Assembly (NCBI RefSeq): GCF_000723165.1
Contig: NZ_HG322949.1
Coordinates: forward strand, 4,173,215 to 4,237,214
Source: Janthinobacterium agaricidamnosum NBRC 102515 = DSM 9628
GTDB lineage: Bacteria > Pseudomonadota > Gammaproteobacteria > Burkholderiales > Burkholderiaceae_D
Direction of reading: 5' to 3'
Length of the DNA stretch: 64,000 bases
The translations under genes and the position numbers were made by a program. Position 1 is the stretch's first letter, and each line of letters starts with the position of its first letter. This document shows positions 7,925-17,280 of the stretch, piece by piece. Under the pieces are notes generated by a model. The model made no database searches. It worked only from the letters and a program-made list of their open reading frames with translations, and was not told the DNA's origin.

Positions 7925-10900
7925 TTATTGGCTATCGATCACCTGCCCGGAAGCCAGCGTGCGCTTGCCGCGGCCGGTCAGCAACCTCACCAGGGCCACC
8001 AGCAGGCGGAAGCTCAGGCGCACGAAAACCAGCGTCAGCACCCCTTCGATAAACGTCAGCAGGAACGCAAGCGACACATGCATGCGCTCGGCGCGCCGGT
8101 GGAACTTGGCGATCGCGCCGTCACGCGAAATTTCGATGCTGTCATAGAAGGTCGGCACCACCAGCAAGGTCAGCAGCGTCGATGTGATGGTGCCGCCGAT
8201 GATGGCGATCGCCAGCGGACGGTAAAACTCGCCGCCCTCGCCCAGCCCCAGTGCGACCGGGAACATGCCGGCGATCAGCGCGAAGGTCGTCATCAGGATA
8301 GGACGCAGACGCATGCGGCCGGCGTGCATCAGCGCATCTTCGCGGCTGTAACCTTCCGCTTCGCGCTTGCGCGCCGCATCCAGCAACAGGATCGCGTTCT
8401 TGGCCACCAGGCCCATCAGCATGATGATGCCGATGAAGCTCATCAAGTTCAGCGTGTTCTTCGTCACCCACAGCGACAGCACCACGCCGATCAGGCTCAG
8501 CGGCAGCGACAGCATCACCGCCACCGGCGCCGTGAACGAACCGAATTGCATCACCAGGATCAGGTACATCAGGCCGATGCCCATGATCAGCGCCAGGAAC
8601 ATTTCAGTAAACAATTCTTGCTGATCCTGGCCGGCGCCGCCCAGCGACAAGCCGTAGCCCGGCGGGAAATCCATCGACTTGGCCAGCTTCATCGCATCCG
8701 ACGTCACTTCGCCATTCGACCGGCCCTGGGCATTGGCCGACACGGTGATGGTGCGCTTGCCGTTCTTGTGCTCGATGCCGGACGGTCCCTTGCCCATCGT
8801 GATGCGCGCGATCTGATCCAGCGGCACCATTTGCGAGGTACCAACGACATTGATCGGCAAGCGCTCGATGTTTTCCGACGCCACCCGGTCGTCCGGGTGC
8901 AGGCGTACCGCCACGTCGCGGGTTTCGCCGGTCGGATCGACCCAGTCGCCCACTTCGACGCCGGCGAACGCCACCCGCAACGCCTGCGCCGCGTCATTGA
9001 CGGAAATGCCCATCGAATTGGCCAGGCCGCGGTCCATTTCGATCTTCAATTCGTCTTTCGGATCTTGCTGCGACAAGCCGACATCGACCGCGCCCGGCAC
9101 CTGGCGCAGCTTGTCCATATAGGCGTTGGTAATTTCCATCAGCTTGCGTGAATCCGGGCCGGTAAACTCGACCTGGATCGGTTTTTGCGCGCCGTTGTTC
9201 AAGTCGTCGAGCACCACATATTCGGCGCCGACCAGGCGCTTCATCTTTTCGCGCAACTCGCCGGCCACTTGCTTGGCGCTGCGCTTGCGCGTATTGCGCT
9301 TGCCGATATCGATATAGATGCGGCCGCCGCCGGCATTGATCGAACTATTGGTTTCTTTCGTCTCGGGCAAGGTGCGCGCCAGTTCGGCGGCCTTTTCCAT
9401 TTTCAGGCGCGCATATTCGATGCTGCTCGACGCAGGCATGCGCACGTCGATCATCAGGTTGCCCGAGTCGGACGCCGGCAAGAAGCTGGTGCCGCCCCAC
9501 AAACCCTGTATCGTCAGCGCGCCGATGAAGGTGGCGAAAGCGATCGAGCCCATCGCCCGGCGGTGATGCAGCGCCCAGCCGATCACGTTGCCGTAACGGT
9601 CGGCCTGGTGGTCGAACCAGTCGTTGAAGCGCCCCAGCACCTTGCTGATGCCGGTTTTCGGCGCATGGTGATGGTCGGCCGGGTCGCCCCAGTAAGCCGA
9701 CAGCATCGGATCGAGCGTAAACGAAATCCCCAGGCTGACGATCACCGAGCAGGTCACCGTCAGCGCGAACGGCCGGAACCACTCGCCCGAGACGCCGGGC
9801 ATGAACGCCACCGGGATGAACACGGCAATGATCGAGAAGGTCGTCGCGGCCACCGCCAGGCCGATCTCGGCCGTGCCTTCCAGCGCCGCCTTGCGCCGGT
9901 CGGAACCCATCTGCATGTGGCGCACGATGTTTTCGCGCACCACGATGGCGTCATCGATCAGCACGCCGATCGCCAGCGACAGGCCGAGCAGCGTCATGAA
10001 GTTCAGCGTAAAGCCGCACAGCCATACCGCGATAAAGGCGGCGATCACCGACGTCGGCAGGCTGAGCGCGGTGATCAGCGTCGAGCGCCACGAATTGAGG
10101 AAGGCGTACACCACGAAGATGGTCAGCACCGCGCCCAGCACCAGCGATTCGATCACATTGTTCAAGCTGCTCTGCGCATCCTTGCCGCCGTCGCGGGTCA
10201 CTTCCAGGCTGGTGCCCTTGGGCAGGGTCTTGTTGATTTCAACCACCATGTCGCGGATCTTGTTGGCCACGCTGACCGTGCTCGCTTCGCGGGTGCGGGT
10301 GATCGACAGGCCGACGTTCGGCTTGGCGCTGCGGATGCTCAGGCTGTCGACTTCGGCAAAACCGTCCTCGATGCTCGCCACTTGCACCAGGCGCACGATT
10401 TCATTGCCGCTGCGCTTGACCACCACGCTCTGGAAATCGGCCGGCGACACGATGCGGCCGACCAGTCGTATGCTTTTCTCATCCAGCTCGCCGCGCACCT
10501 TGCCGACCGGCGCATTGGTGTTCTGGTTGTGCAGCGCATTGACCACGTCGCTGACCGAGACATTGTATTCGCGCAGCTTTTCGGAATGCAGCAACACGCT
10601 CAGCTCGCGTTTCAACGAGCCGCCGATATTCACCAGCGCCACCCCGTCGATCGCGCGGAAGCGGTCCGACAACACGTCTTCGGCCAGCCGCGAAATCTCG
10701 GCATGGGATTGGCTATTCGACGACAGCGCCAGTTGCATGATCGGCTGGGCCGACGGATCGATGCGCCGCAAGATCGGTTCGCGCATTTCGATCGGCAATT
10801 TATAGCGCACCGACGCGATCGCATTGCGGATATCGTCGGACGCCTCGATCAGGTTGGCCTTGAAGCCGAACTCGATGCGGATCACGGCCGAACCCTCATT

Positions 10901-11152
10901 GGCCGAGCTGTACACATCGGTGACCCCGGAAATGCTTTGCAGCGCTTTTTCAAGCCGGTTGACGATTTCGCGCTCGACCGTATCGGGCGATGCGCCAGGA
11001 TAAGGAATGCTGACCACGATGAGTGGAATGTCGACGTCCGGGCTTTGGTTGACGCGCAGTTTTTTCAGCGCCAGCAAACCCACGCACATCATCACCAGGA
11101 TCAGCACGATCGTGGCGAGCGGCCGCTTGATACTAAAGTCGGATAAGAACAT
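7925..11152 (-). CDS. efflux RND transporter permease subunit (AcrB/MexB-like)
   Basis: A 1075-residue inner-membrane proton-drug antiporter of the RND (HAE1-like) superfamily, close to the usual 1030-1070. The N-terminus FLSDFSIKRPLATIVLIL is the typical first membrane helix with its cytoplasmic lead. Two repeats of a membrane helix plus large periplasmic domain are seen. The central helix IGVLIDDAIVVREN has the adjacent Asp pair used for proton relay, and the second half has MGLVAKNAILLLDAARKREA. It starts 3 bases after the adaptor stop, so the two are translated from one message. No outer-membrane channel gene is present here, so the pump must use one encoded elsewhere. The substrate is unknown. 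Confidence 0.93.
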   Translation of the reverse strand: MFLSDFSIKRPLATIVLILVMMCVGLLALKKLRVNQSPDVDIPLIVVSIPYPGASPDTVEREIVNRLEKALQSISGVTDVYSSANEGSAVIRIEFGFKANLIEASDDIRNAIASVRYKLPIEMREPILRRIDPSAQPIMQLALSSNSQSHAEISRLAEDVLSDRFRAIDGVALVNIGGSLKRELSVLLHSEKLREYNVSVSDVVNALHNQNTNAPVGKVRGELDEKSIRLVGRIVSPADFQSVVVKRSGNEIVRLVQVASIEDGFAEVDSLSIRSAKPNVGLSITRTREASTVSVANKIRDMVVEINKTLPKGTSLEVTRDGGKDAQSSLNNVIESLVLGAVLTIFVVYAFLNSWRSTLITALSLPTSVIAAFIAVWLCGFTLNFMTLLGLSLAIGVLIDDAIVVRENIVRHMQMGSDRRKAALEGTAEIGLAVAATTFSIIAVFIPVAFMPGVSGEWFRPFALTVTCSVIVSLGISFTLDPMLSAYWGDPADHHHAPKTGISKVLGRFNDWFDHQADRYGNVIGWALHHRRAMGSIAFATFIGALTIQGLWGGTSFLPASDSGNLMIDVRMPASSSIEYARLKMEKAAELARTLPETKETNSSINAGGGRIYIDIGKRNTRKRSAKQVAGELREKMKRLVGAEYVVLDDLNNGAQKPIQVEFTGPDSRKLMEITNAYMDKLRQVPGAVDVGLSQQDPKDELKIEMDRGLANSMGISVNDAAQALRVAFAGVEVGDWVDPTGETRDVAVRLHPDDRVASENIERLPINVVGTSQMVPLDQIARITMGKGPSGIEHKNGKRTITVSANAQGRSNGEVTSDAMKLAKSMDFPPGYGLSLGGAGQDQQELFTEMFLALIMGIGLMYLILVMQFGSFTAPVAVMLSLPLSLIGVVLSLWVTKNTLNLMSFIGIIMLMGLVAKNAILLLDAARKREAEGYSREDALMHAGRMRLRPILMTTFALIAGMFPVALGLGEGGEFYRPLAIAIIGGTITSTLLTLLVVPTFYDSIEISRDGAIAKFHRRAERMHVSLAFLLTFIEGVLTLVFVRLSFRLLVALVRLLTGRGKRTLASGQVIDSQ

Positions 11153-11155
11153 GGT

Positions 11156-12331
11156 TTAGTTTCCCTTGCCGGCCACAGCCGATGCCGATGTCGAGGCGAC
11201 CGCGGCCGGCGCCGCCTTCGGCGCGACCAGGTCGACTTTCTGGCCGTCCTTGAAATTGGAACCGGGACGCCGCATCACGCTGTCGCCGCCGGCCAGGCCG
11301 GAACGCACTTCCCAGTCGCCGGTACGGGCGTCGCGCACGCCGATCACCAGCGCCACCTTGTTCAGGGTCTTGTCTTTCAGGCGCCACGTGTACGCCTTGT
11401 CGCCAACCTGCAGCAGCGCCGATTCCGGCAACATCAGCGCCGACACGCTGCTCGTTTCGATGCGGCCTTCCGCATACAGGCCGGCCACGCCGGGCCGCGC
11501 GGCATCGCTAAAGTCGACCAATACCGCGACCTGGCGCGTGACCGGATTGGCGGCCGGATCGACGCGCCGCACCTTGCCGTTAAAGCTCTGGCCCGGATAA
11601 CCGTTGATGGCGAAACGCACCGCCTGGCCGACCTTGACTTCGCTGATCTTGTCGGCCGACACCAATCCTTCAAAGCGCATGCTGCTCGGATCGATCACCT
11701 TGATCAATTCCTTGCCGATTTGCGCCGTGTCGCCATTCGACACCTTGCGCTCGCTGACGATGCCGTCGAACGGCGCCCGCACCAGCGTGCGCTGCAATTG
11801 CTGGCGCGCCTGCACCGAACGGGTCTTGGCCGCGGCCAGGTCGCTTTGCGCATTGTTGCGGCGGATTTCCGCGTCTTCCAGCGCCTGGGTCGACGTCATG
11901 CCCGACGTGCGCAGGGTTTTCATGCGTTCGAACATGCGCTGCGCCTGCTCCAGCGTCTGGTTGGCGGCGCGGGTGGCTTCCTCGGCCGAATTGAGGCTGT
12001 CGCGGATCGCCGTTTCATCGAGCCGCACCAGCAAATCGCCGCGCTTGACGGCTTCGCCATTTTCTTTCAATACCTGCAACACCACGGCCGACACTTCCGC
12101 CCGCAAATCGGCGTTGCGCTCCGGCTGCACCGAACCGGTGACCGCCGGCCCGGAAGCCAGGGCGTTATTCTGGATCGTCAGCAAGTCTTCCGACGCGATC
12201 AACAATACGGCTTCGGCGCTTGCGCTGGCTGTTTTATCACCGGCCTTACCCTTGCCGGTGTCCTTGGCTTCCTTGCCACATGCCACCAGGGCGGAAGCGA
12301 TCGCCAGGACAATAATAGTTTTGCGCAACAT
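11156..12331 (-). CDS. RND efflux periplasmic adaptor (membrane fusion protein), lipoprotein
   Basis: A 391-residue adaptor linking the RND permease to an outer-membrane channel. A lipoprotein signal ends in the lipobox LVAC (Cys18). Then come a lipoyl-type half-motif (LRAEVSAVVLQVLKENGE, about residues 77-94), an alpha-helical hairpin rich in Q and R (about 110-175), the second lipoyl half RTLVRAPFDGIVSERKV, and a beta-barrel/MP domain. It is the first gene of a two-gene operon on the minus strand. The C-terminal Ala/Ser tail is low complexity. The upstream gap holds an 11-bp tandem repeat that may lie in its promoter. Confidence 0.92.
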   Translation of the reverse strand: MLRKTIIVLAIASALVACGKEAKDTGKGKAGDKTASASAEAVLLIASEDLLTIQNNALASGPAVTGSVQPERNADLRAEVSAVVLQVLKENGEAVKRGDLLVRLDETAIRDSLNSAEEATRAANQTLEQAQRMFERMKTLRTSGMTSTQALEDAEIRRNNAQSDLAAAKTRSVQARQQLQRTLVRAPFDGIVSERKVSNGDTAQIGKELIKVIDPSSMRFEGLVSADKISEVKVGQAVRFAINGYPGQSFNGKVRRVDPAANPVTRQVAVLVDFSDAARPGVAGLYAEGRIETSSVSALMLPESALLQVGDKAYTWRLKDKTLNKVALVIGVRDARTGDWEVRSGLAGGDSVMRRPGSNFKDGQKVDLVAPKAAPAAVASTSASAVAGKGN

Positions 12332-12704
12332 AGGGTAGTTCTCCGAAATTTATTGATCTGTGATTCAGGCGGAATTCAGGCGGAATTTTTTTATTAAAGC
12401 AGCAAGCGCCAGAGTATCCATGTCGCTAGTAGGGCTGTCAATCAGCGGATTCCTGGAATGTGGGAATTCATGCCTGAAACGCAGATTTCGGCTACTGAAA
12501 TGCAATCGAGTGGTTTTTTAGTGAAACCCGCCGCCGGGGAGACGGTTGTAGGCAAGGTATGCAAGATATGCAAGATATGCATACAGGACGCCAGACCCGC
12601 CGGGCGGCGGGCTGAATAAGACAGCGCCTGGCAATACGTTCAACAGTACGAATGGTCGGCAAGGCAAGGCAACGCCGCCCTGGACGTATTGCCGGACGCT
12701 CGCC
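12332..12704. other. intergenic region upstream of the RND operon, with two short tandem repeats
   Basis: This gap carries the RND operon promoter (minus strand) and the 3' side of the PAP2-related gene. It holds an 11-bp perfect tandem duplication ttcaggcggaa (12364-12374 and 12375-12385), then an A/T run. A 9-bp repeat gcaagRtat is present three times at 12552-12578 (first copy with one difference). A small GC hairpin sits at 12596-12611. No gene is convincing. Confidence 0.5.
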
Positions 12705-13130
12705 TTACCAGCCGCGTCCCAGCACGGCATTGATACCATGCGCAATCAAAATACCGGTGCACAAACCGCCGGCGATCTCGACCAGCGTGTGGCCCATGCG
12801 CTCGCGCAGCCATCGATGGCCGCCGTCCTCCTTGGCCAGGCGATTGATCGCGGCCGCCTGCTTGCCGACGTGCTGGCGCAAGCTGTTGGCGTCGATGATG
12901 ACGATGAACAACAAAGTCACGGCGACGCCAAAGGCCGGCGAACTGATCCCTTCACGCAAGGCGATCAGCGTCGCCATGCTCGACACCACCGCGCTATGGT
13001 TGCTGGGAAAGCCGCCATTGCCGACCAGCCCGAACGCCCATTGCCGGGTACGTATGCTGTTGATCAAGAACTTGATCGGACCGACCAATGTCCAGGTAAT
13101 CAGGGGCGTGACGAGGTAGGCGATATCCAT
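12705..13130 (-). CDS. divergent PAP2 family membrane protein (DUF212/YuiD-like)
   Basis: A 141-residue polytopic membrane protein of the divergent PAP2 (DUF212) family, related to acid phosphatase/vanadium haloperoxidase folds. The motif GNGGFPSNHSAVVSSMATLIAL carries the family's S-N-H core, and a later helix has the basic LRQHVGKQAAAINRLA stretch. Four hydrophobic segments are visible. The ATG at 13130 is chosen because AAGGAA lies 6 bases upstream; a longer frame exists but begins with an arginine-rich, unlikely leader. The physiological substrate is not known. It is in the same direction as, and 138 bases downstream of, the HExxH protein gene. Confidence 0.8.
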   Translation of the reverse strand: MDIAYLVTPLITWTLVGPIKFLINSIRTRQWAFGLVGNGGFPSNHSAVVSSMATLIALREGISSPAFGVAVTLLFIVIIDANSLRQHVGKQAAAINRLAKEDGGHRWLRERMGHTLVEIAGGLCTGILIAHGINAVLGRGW

Positions 13131-13268
13131 ACGGTGTTCCTTGTGCAATATAAATAATAAAAATAATCCACAATTATCGCAGATCGCCTGCCGCTGGCGA
13201 ACCAGCCGGCGACCTCGCCGCCGCAAAACGCCGCCAACCTGCCTGCGTGCCTACGCGCTGATTGCCGC

Positions 13269-14924
13269 TTATTGCCTTGCCAGCCACAGTTTAAAGTCGG
13301 CAACAAAATCGCTTTCGCTGATGCCAAAACTTTCTTCAAACGCTAGCTGATGATTCTGGCCGGCATGTCCGCTCAGGCGATAATAGTTGGCCAGTCCGGT
13401 GAAAAAATGCTCGCCGCTGACAGCCTTCAGATACATCAGCATCAGCGTCGCCATTTCGTAGTTGCCGCGATGATCTTTCATCATCTTCAGCCAGCCGGGA
13501 CCACTACCGGCATCCACCAGCTCCTCTGGCGTCAACCCGGTCTTGTTACCGGTACGCCACCATTTGAGCGAGGCCTGGCGCCATGCATAGACGGCTTCCG
13601 GTTCGCCGTCGCCCAACGGCATTTGTTCCGAAAACAGGTATTCGATCAACTTGGCCGGCCCCTCCATCATCCAGTGCGGCGGACGGAAACCGGACTTGCC
13701 ATCAGCCAACTGGTACTGGATCTGATGCGTCAATTCGTGCATCGTGGTGCGCACCGCCCGCTGATTCGCCTTATCGGGATTGTCCTTGCTGTTGAACTTG
13801 ATCGCGATCTGCCCGCGCCGGTTCGACATGCCGCCGCTGACTTCGCTTTCCGTTTCGGCGATCGCCTCTTTGGTGTGCATGTCTTGCGCCAGCACCTGTT
13901 TATAGTCTTCGGCCCCGGCCGCCAGATAGACCGTGACATCGTGCCCGACCCGGACATGCCACAGCTCGCCCATCAAGTCATCGAAGCGCACGGTGGCCTG
14001 GCGCACCAGCGGCAGCGCGTTTTGCTCGACCCGGTCGGCGTAGCCGTCCCTGACGTAGCCGCCCATGCGCACAGTGATATGCGGGCTCACTGCAGCGCCG
14101 CCCGCCTGGGCAGACGCGGCCGGCGCCGGACGCTGACTCCATTGACGCTCAGCCATGGCGGCCAATTCGCGTTCGCTTATGCCGAGCTGGGAAGTGAACG
14201 CATCCGACGCATTAAAATCGCTGCGCCCGCTGGCCATCAGATACGACTTCATGGCACGATGAAATCGATCGCCCAGGCGGTCGCGCAAGATGGCCATGGC
14301 GATCCGGCTTTTCGGCGAAGGACGCAGCACCACGCGCTCCACGCTGCCGGCTGGCGCCGGCGGCCGGCGCTTCGCCGTATCCCACAAGGGTATGTCCTTT
14401 TCGAGTTCCGCCGGCGGCGGCAGGCGCAAGGCGTCGACCGATTCCCGGGCAAGCGTATCGGCCAGCGCGGACGGCAGCCACGCCGGCAATCGGCTCAGAT
14501 TGCCTGCGCTCAGGCGGTCAAACGCCTGGTACATGACGACCCTGAGCGGATGCAGCAGCGCCCTGTCGCGCAGCTCGGCTTCGGTCAAGCCCGCTTCGAG
14601 CAGGATGCGCGCGGCCGCCCCATCCACCACGTCGGCGGCCGAGGTAGCGATTACCCAATGCCGCGTCTGGTCTGGGCTGATGTCGTATTGATCATGCAAT
14701 AATGCATACGCCGAGGCCAGCGCCGCGTCGGTACGCGGCAGCCAGTCGCGGGCCACGGCCAAGGACCAGCGATCCTTGCCGACGGCCATCTGGACCGTCG
14801 ACAGGGGAGCCGCGGCAGCGGTGTGCGGGACCAGCAGCGCGCCGGCCAGGTACAGTGAAAACAATACAGGCGAAAGCAACTTGGCGGCGCGGCGCGCTTG
14901 CACAGGAAATGAAGGGGACATCAT
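13269..14924 (-). CDS. exported zinc-metalloprotease-like protein with HExxH motif
   Basis: A 551-residue protein with a signal peptide (hydrophobic core about 18-34, ending TAAAAP). A gluzincin-like active site is visible: HELTH at residues 396-400 as two zinc ligands and catalytic Glu, with a candidate third ligand in the downstream WMMEGPAKLIEYL (Glu about 425). The C-terminal half therefore resembles peptidase-MA/M1-type domains. The N-terminal half also looks peptidase-related (LSRLPAWLPSALADTLARES) but has no HExxH, suggesting an internal duplication with a dead first copy. It probably acts in the periplasm or outside. Its substrate is unknown. The ribosome binding site is weak. Confidence 0.7.
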   Translation of the reverse strand: MMSPSFPVQARRAAKLLSPVLFSLYLAGALLVPHTAAAAPLSTVQMAVGKDRWSLAVARDWLPRTDAALASAYALLHDQYDISPDQTRHWVIATSAADVVDGAAARILLEAGLTEAELRDRALLHPLRVVMYQAFDRLSAGNLSRLPAWLPSALADTLARESVDALRLPPPAELEKDIPLWDTAKRRPPAPAGSVERVVLRPSPKSRIAMAILRDRLGDRFHRAMKSYLMASGRSDFNASDAFTSQLGISERELAAMAERQWSQRPAPAASAQAGGAAVSPHITVRMGGYVRDGYADRVEQNALPLVRQATVRFDDLMGELWHVRVGHDVTVYLAAGAEDYKQVLAQDMHTKEAIAETESEVSGGMSNRRGQIAIKFNSKDNPDKANQRAVRTTMHELTHQIQYQLADGKSGFRPPHWMMEGPAKLIEYLFSEQMPLGDGEPEAVYAWRQASLKWWRTGNKTGLTPEELVDAGSGPGWLKMMKDHRGNYEMATLMLMYLKAVSGEHFFTGLANYYRLSGHAGQNHQLAFEESFGISESDFVADFKLWLARQ

Positions 14925-15348
14925 GTGAATTAACAGGTTTATTGTTTTTGGTTTGCAGACCCCATCCCCGCAAGGTCAGGATCATCGTCTCGTCATCAGG
15001 CGGCATACGCATCCATGCCGAGCAGCCCGCGCGGCGTCCAGGCATTGGGCGGCCAAGCATTGCCGCGTCAATATTCTACGCGATGCAAGGTGTGCCAATC
15101 AGAAATAAATGCGCGAATGGGATTCAATTTTAAGCAGCGCCCTGCCACAAAAAAAAACGCTGCTGCAGCGTCCATGTGTGCTCGAATTTCCGCAATGACG
15201 CGCACGCCTCAATCGTTAAATTCGCATGCGCGAACTTAACTAATATAAAATCATGGCGTCATATACAACAATTATTATGTATCAATAAATACAAGTACGG
15301 CCGACGGTACATTCATTACGACAACTAATTTTCCAACGGGGTTCATTC
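14925..15348 (+). promoter_or_regulatory. 424-base intergenic region upstream of the Ter island
   Basis: No gene is convincing here. The half nearest the DUF475 gene (about 15230-15340) is AT-rich and probably holds its promoter. A small palindrome ttcgc-atgc-gcgaa is at 15221-15234, and an A9 run at 15151 on. The divergent start of the HExxH gene is served from the other end. Confidence 0.4.
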
Positions 15349-16383
15349 ATGCGGCATTTCACGCTTTCTTTTATTGTCACCTTCATCTTGATGGCGGTCG
15401 CCGGCTGGTGGGGTTACAGCCATGGCGGTGTGTCCGGCATGATCCAGGGGCTGTGGATCGCCGCCGTGCTCGGCGTGATGGAAGTGTCGCTGTCGTTCGA
15501 TAATGCGGTGGTAAACGCCTCCGTGCTGCGCCACTGGAATGCGTTCTGGCAGAAACTGTTTCTCACCGTCGGTATCCTGGTGGCGGTGTTCGGCATGCGC
15601 CTGCTGTTCCCGCTGCTGATCGTATCGGTCGCCACCGGCCTCGGCCTGCTCGACGTGTGGACCATGGCCACCACCACACCGACCGAATATGCGCGTCACC
15701 TGACCGAACACCATGCGCAAGTGGCGGCCTTCGGCGGCGCCTTCCTGTTGCTGGTATTCCTGAACTTTTTGTTCGATGAAGAAAAACAATTGCACTGGCT
15801 GGGCTGGATCGAAGAAAAAGTGGGCTCGCTCGGTTCCGAAGGCTTTGCCATCCTGCTGACGCTGGGCGCGATCTTCGGCTGCGTCACGCAAGTTCCGGAA
15901 GCCAATAAGTACAGCGTGCTGGCGTCCGGCGTGCTGGGCGTGGCGATCTATGTCGCGGTGGGCTGGATCAGCAAGCTGCTGGAAGAGGAGGAATCCGATC
16001 CCGCCATCGGCAAGATGATTTCGCGCGGCAGCATCGGCGGTTTCCTGTACCTGGAAGTGCTGGATGCGTCGTTCAGTTTCGACGGCGTGATCGGCGCGTT
16101 CGCGATCACCAACGATGTCGTCATCATCATGCTGGGCCTGGCCATCGGCGCCATGTTCGTGCGTTCGATGACGGTGTTCCTGGTGCACAAAGGCACGCTG
16201 GACGAATTCGTTTACCTGGAACATGGTGCCCATTATGCAATCGGCATCCTGGCGCTGATCATGCTGGCCAGCGTCAGGTTCCATATCCCGGAATGGTTCA
16301 CCGGCCTGTCCGGCGTCGCATTCATCCTGGTGTCGCTGTGGTCGTCGATACGTTATAAAAAACAACAGCCGGCACAGGATTGA
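15349..16383 (+). CDS. DUF475 integral membrane protein, TerC-like
   Basis: A 344-residue polytopic protein of the DUF475/TerC-like family. About eight to nine membrane helices are visible. Two family signature helices carry acidic residues in the membrane: MEVSLSFDNAVVNASVL (about residues 44-60) and LEVLDASFSFDGVIGAFAIT (about 231-250). They suggest metal (possibly calcium or manganese) binding or transport, as proposed for TerC relatives. It heads the plus-strand Ter island, 131 bases before a TerD gene. TerC and TerD proteins are known to work together in tellurite and general stress resistance in other bacteria; tellurite itself cannot be inferred here. Confidence 0.85.
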   Translation: MRHFTLSFIVTFILMAVAGWWGYSHGGVSGMIQGLWIAAVLGVMEVSLSFDNAVVNASVLRHWNAFWQKLFLTVGILVAVFGMRLLFPLLIVSVATGLGLLDVWTMATTTPTEYARHLTEHHAQVAAFGGAFLLLVFLNFLFDEEKQLHWLGWIEEKVGSLGSEGFAILLTLGAIFGCVTQVPEANKYSVLASGVLGVAIYVAVGWISKLLEEEESDPAIGKMISRGSIGGFLYLEVLDASFSFDGVIGAFAITNDVVIIMLGLAIGAMFVRSMTVFLVHKGTLDEFVYLEHGAHYAIGILALIMLASVRFHIPEWFTGLSGVAFILVSLWSSIRYKKQQPAQD

Positions 16384-16514
16384 AAACGGGGACTTCATCC
16401 CCACATCGAGGAAATGCAGCGAGCATGCATACACGACATGCGCCGCTCGCCGCATGCCTGACATGACAAACCCCACAGTGATTGTGCGGTGTTATTTAAA
16501 TAAGGAGATTCACC

Positions 16515-17090
16515 ATGGCAATTAGTTTGCAAAAAGGCGGCAACGTCAACCTGAGCAAGGAAGCACCGAACCTGAAGAAGATCATCATCGGCCTCGGCTG
16601 GGATCCACGCTCGACCGACGGCGCCACCTTTGACCTTGACGGCAGCGCCTTTCTGCTGAAAGCTGACGGCAAAGTCCGCGGCGACTCCGACTTTATTTTC
16701 TACAACAACCTGAAATCGGCCGACGGCTCGGTGCTGCACACCGGCGACAACCAGACCGGCGAAGGCGACGGCGACGACGAACAATTGGTGATCGACCTGG
16801 AAAAAGTTCCAGCCGGTATCGAGCGCATCGCCATCACCGTGACCATCCATGACGCCGACGCGCGCCGCCAGAATTTCGGCATGGTGTCGAAAGCGTACAT
16901 CCGCTGCCTGAACGCCGATGGCCAGCGCGAAATCGCGCGCTACGACCTGTCCGAAGACAGCTCGACCGAAACCGCGATGATTTTCGGCGAAGTCTACCGC
17001 CACAACGGCGAATGGAAATTCAAGGCGATCGGCCAGGGTTTCAACGGCGGCCTCGGACCACTCGCACGCTCGTTCGGCGTCAACGCATAA
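16515..17090 (+). CDS. terD: TerD family calcium-binding stress protein
   Basis: A 191-residue TerD-domain protein of usual family length. Typical segments are seen: [19 protein letters not shown] at the start, the GLGWDPR turn, [10 protein letters not shown], and an acidic loop [19 protein letters not shown]. It ends with [20 protein letters not shown], a strong TerD hallmark. TerD proteins bind calcium through the acidic loops and associate with the TerC membrane complex. A strong ribosome binding site, AAGGAGATTCACC, precedes ATG 16515. A long palindrome and an intrinsic terminator follow, so it probably ends a DUF475-TerD unit separate from the downstream cassette. It might equally be called TerE or TerZ. 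Confidence 0.93.
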   Translation: MAISLQKGGNVNLSKEAPNLKKIIIGLGWDPRSTDGATFDLDGSAFLLKADGKVRGDSDFIFYNNLKSADGSVLHTGDNQTGEGDGDDEQLVIDLEKVPAGIERIAITVTIHDADARRQNFGMVSKAYIRCLNADGQREIARYDLSEDSSTETAMIFGEVYRHNGEWKFKAIGQGFNGGLGPLARSFGVNA

Positions 17091-17212
17091 AGGGCGGCTC
17101 TAAAAACCTGCTGCGCGGCCCGATTTCCGGCCTGCGATGCGCAGTGTGCCTGCGTACACTTGCGCTTCTCTGCCGGAACTTGAGCCGCTCGCTACGGTTT
17201 TGAGAGCTCCCT
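17091..17212. repeat. long imperfect palindrome (about 120 bp)
   Basis: The left part GGGCGGCTCTAAAAACC pairs with the right part GGTTTTGAGAGCTCCC. Inside these, GCGGCCCGATTTCCGGC pairs with GCCGGAACTTGAGCCGC, and the centre GCGCAGTGT pairs with ACACTTGCGC. The result is one long stem with mismatches and bulges, directly after the TerD stop. It looks like an intergenic repeat of REP/BIME type, or a mobile mini-element, but copies elsewhere cannot be checked here. Confidence 0.6.
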
Positions 17213-17235
17213 GAAGGCAAATTCAATGCTGTTAC

Positions 17236-17269
17236 AGCCGCCGTGACATCGCTCAGGCGGCTTTTTTTT
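17236..17269 (+). terminator. intrinsic terminator between terD and the AIM24-type gene
   Basis: A 7-bp stem (AGCCGCC at 17236-17242 with GGCGGCT at 17256-17262) is followed by a run of eight T residues at 17262-17269. Confidence 0.75.
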
Positions 17270-17280
17270 GGGAGATTCCT

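Noticed and set aside
9185..11146. Long open frame on the plus strand opposite the RND permease
   Set aside because: Its reading is His/Arg/Gln/Asp-rich, typical of the antisense of a high-GC gene, while the minus strand has a clear RND protein.
12552..12587. Short direct repeats considered as a CRISPR array
   Set aside because: Units are 9 bp and contiguous with no spacers; no cas genes in the window.
12518..12745. 75-codon minus-strand frame with repeated LAY residues
   Set aside because: The repeat comes from the 9-bp DNA repeat; the frame overlaps the PAP2-related gene and has no start signal.
15349..17090. Tellurite resistance as the definite function of the Ter genes
   Set aside because: TerC/TerD relatives occur in general metal and phage stress; the sequence alone does not show tellurite handling.
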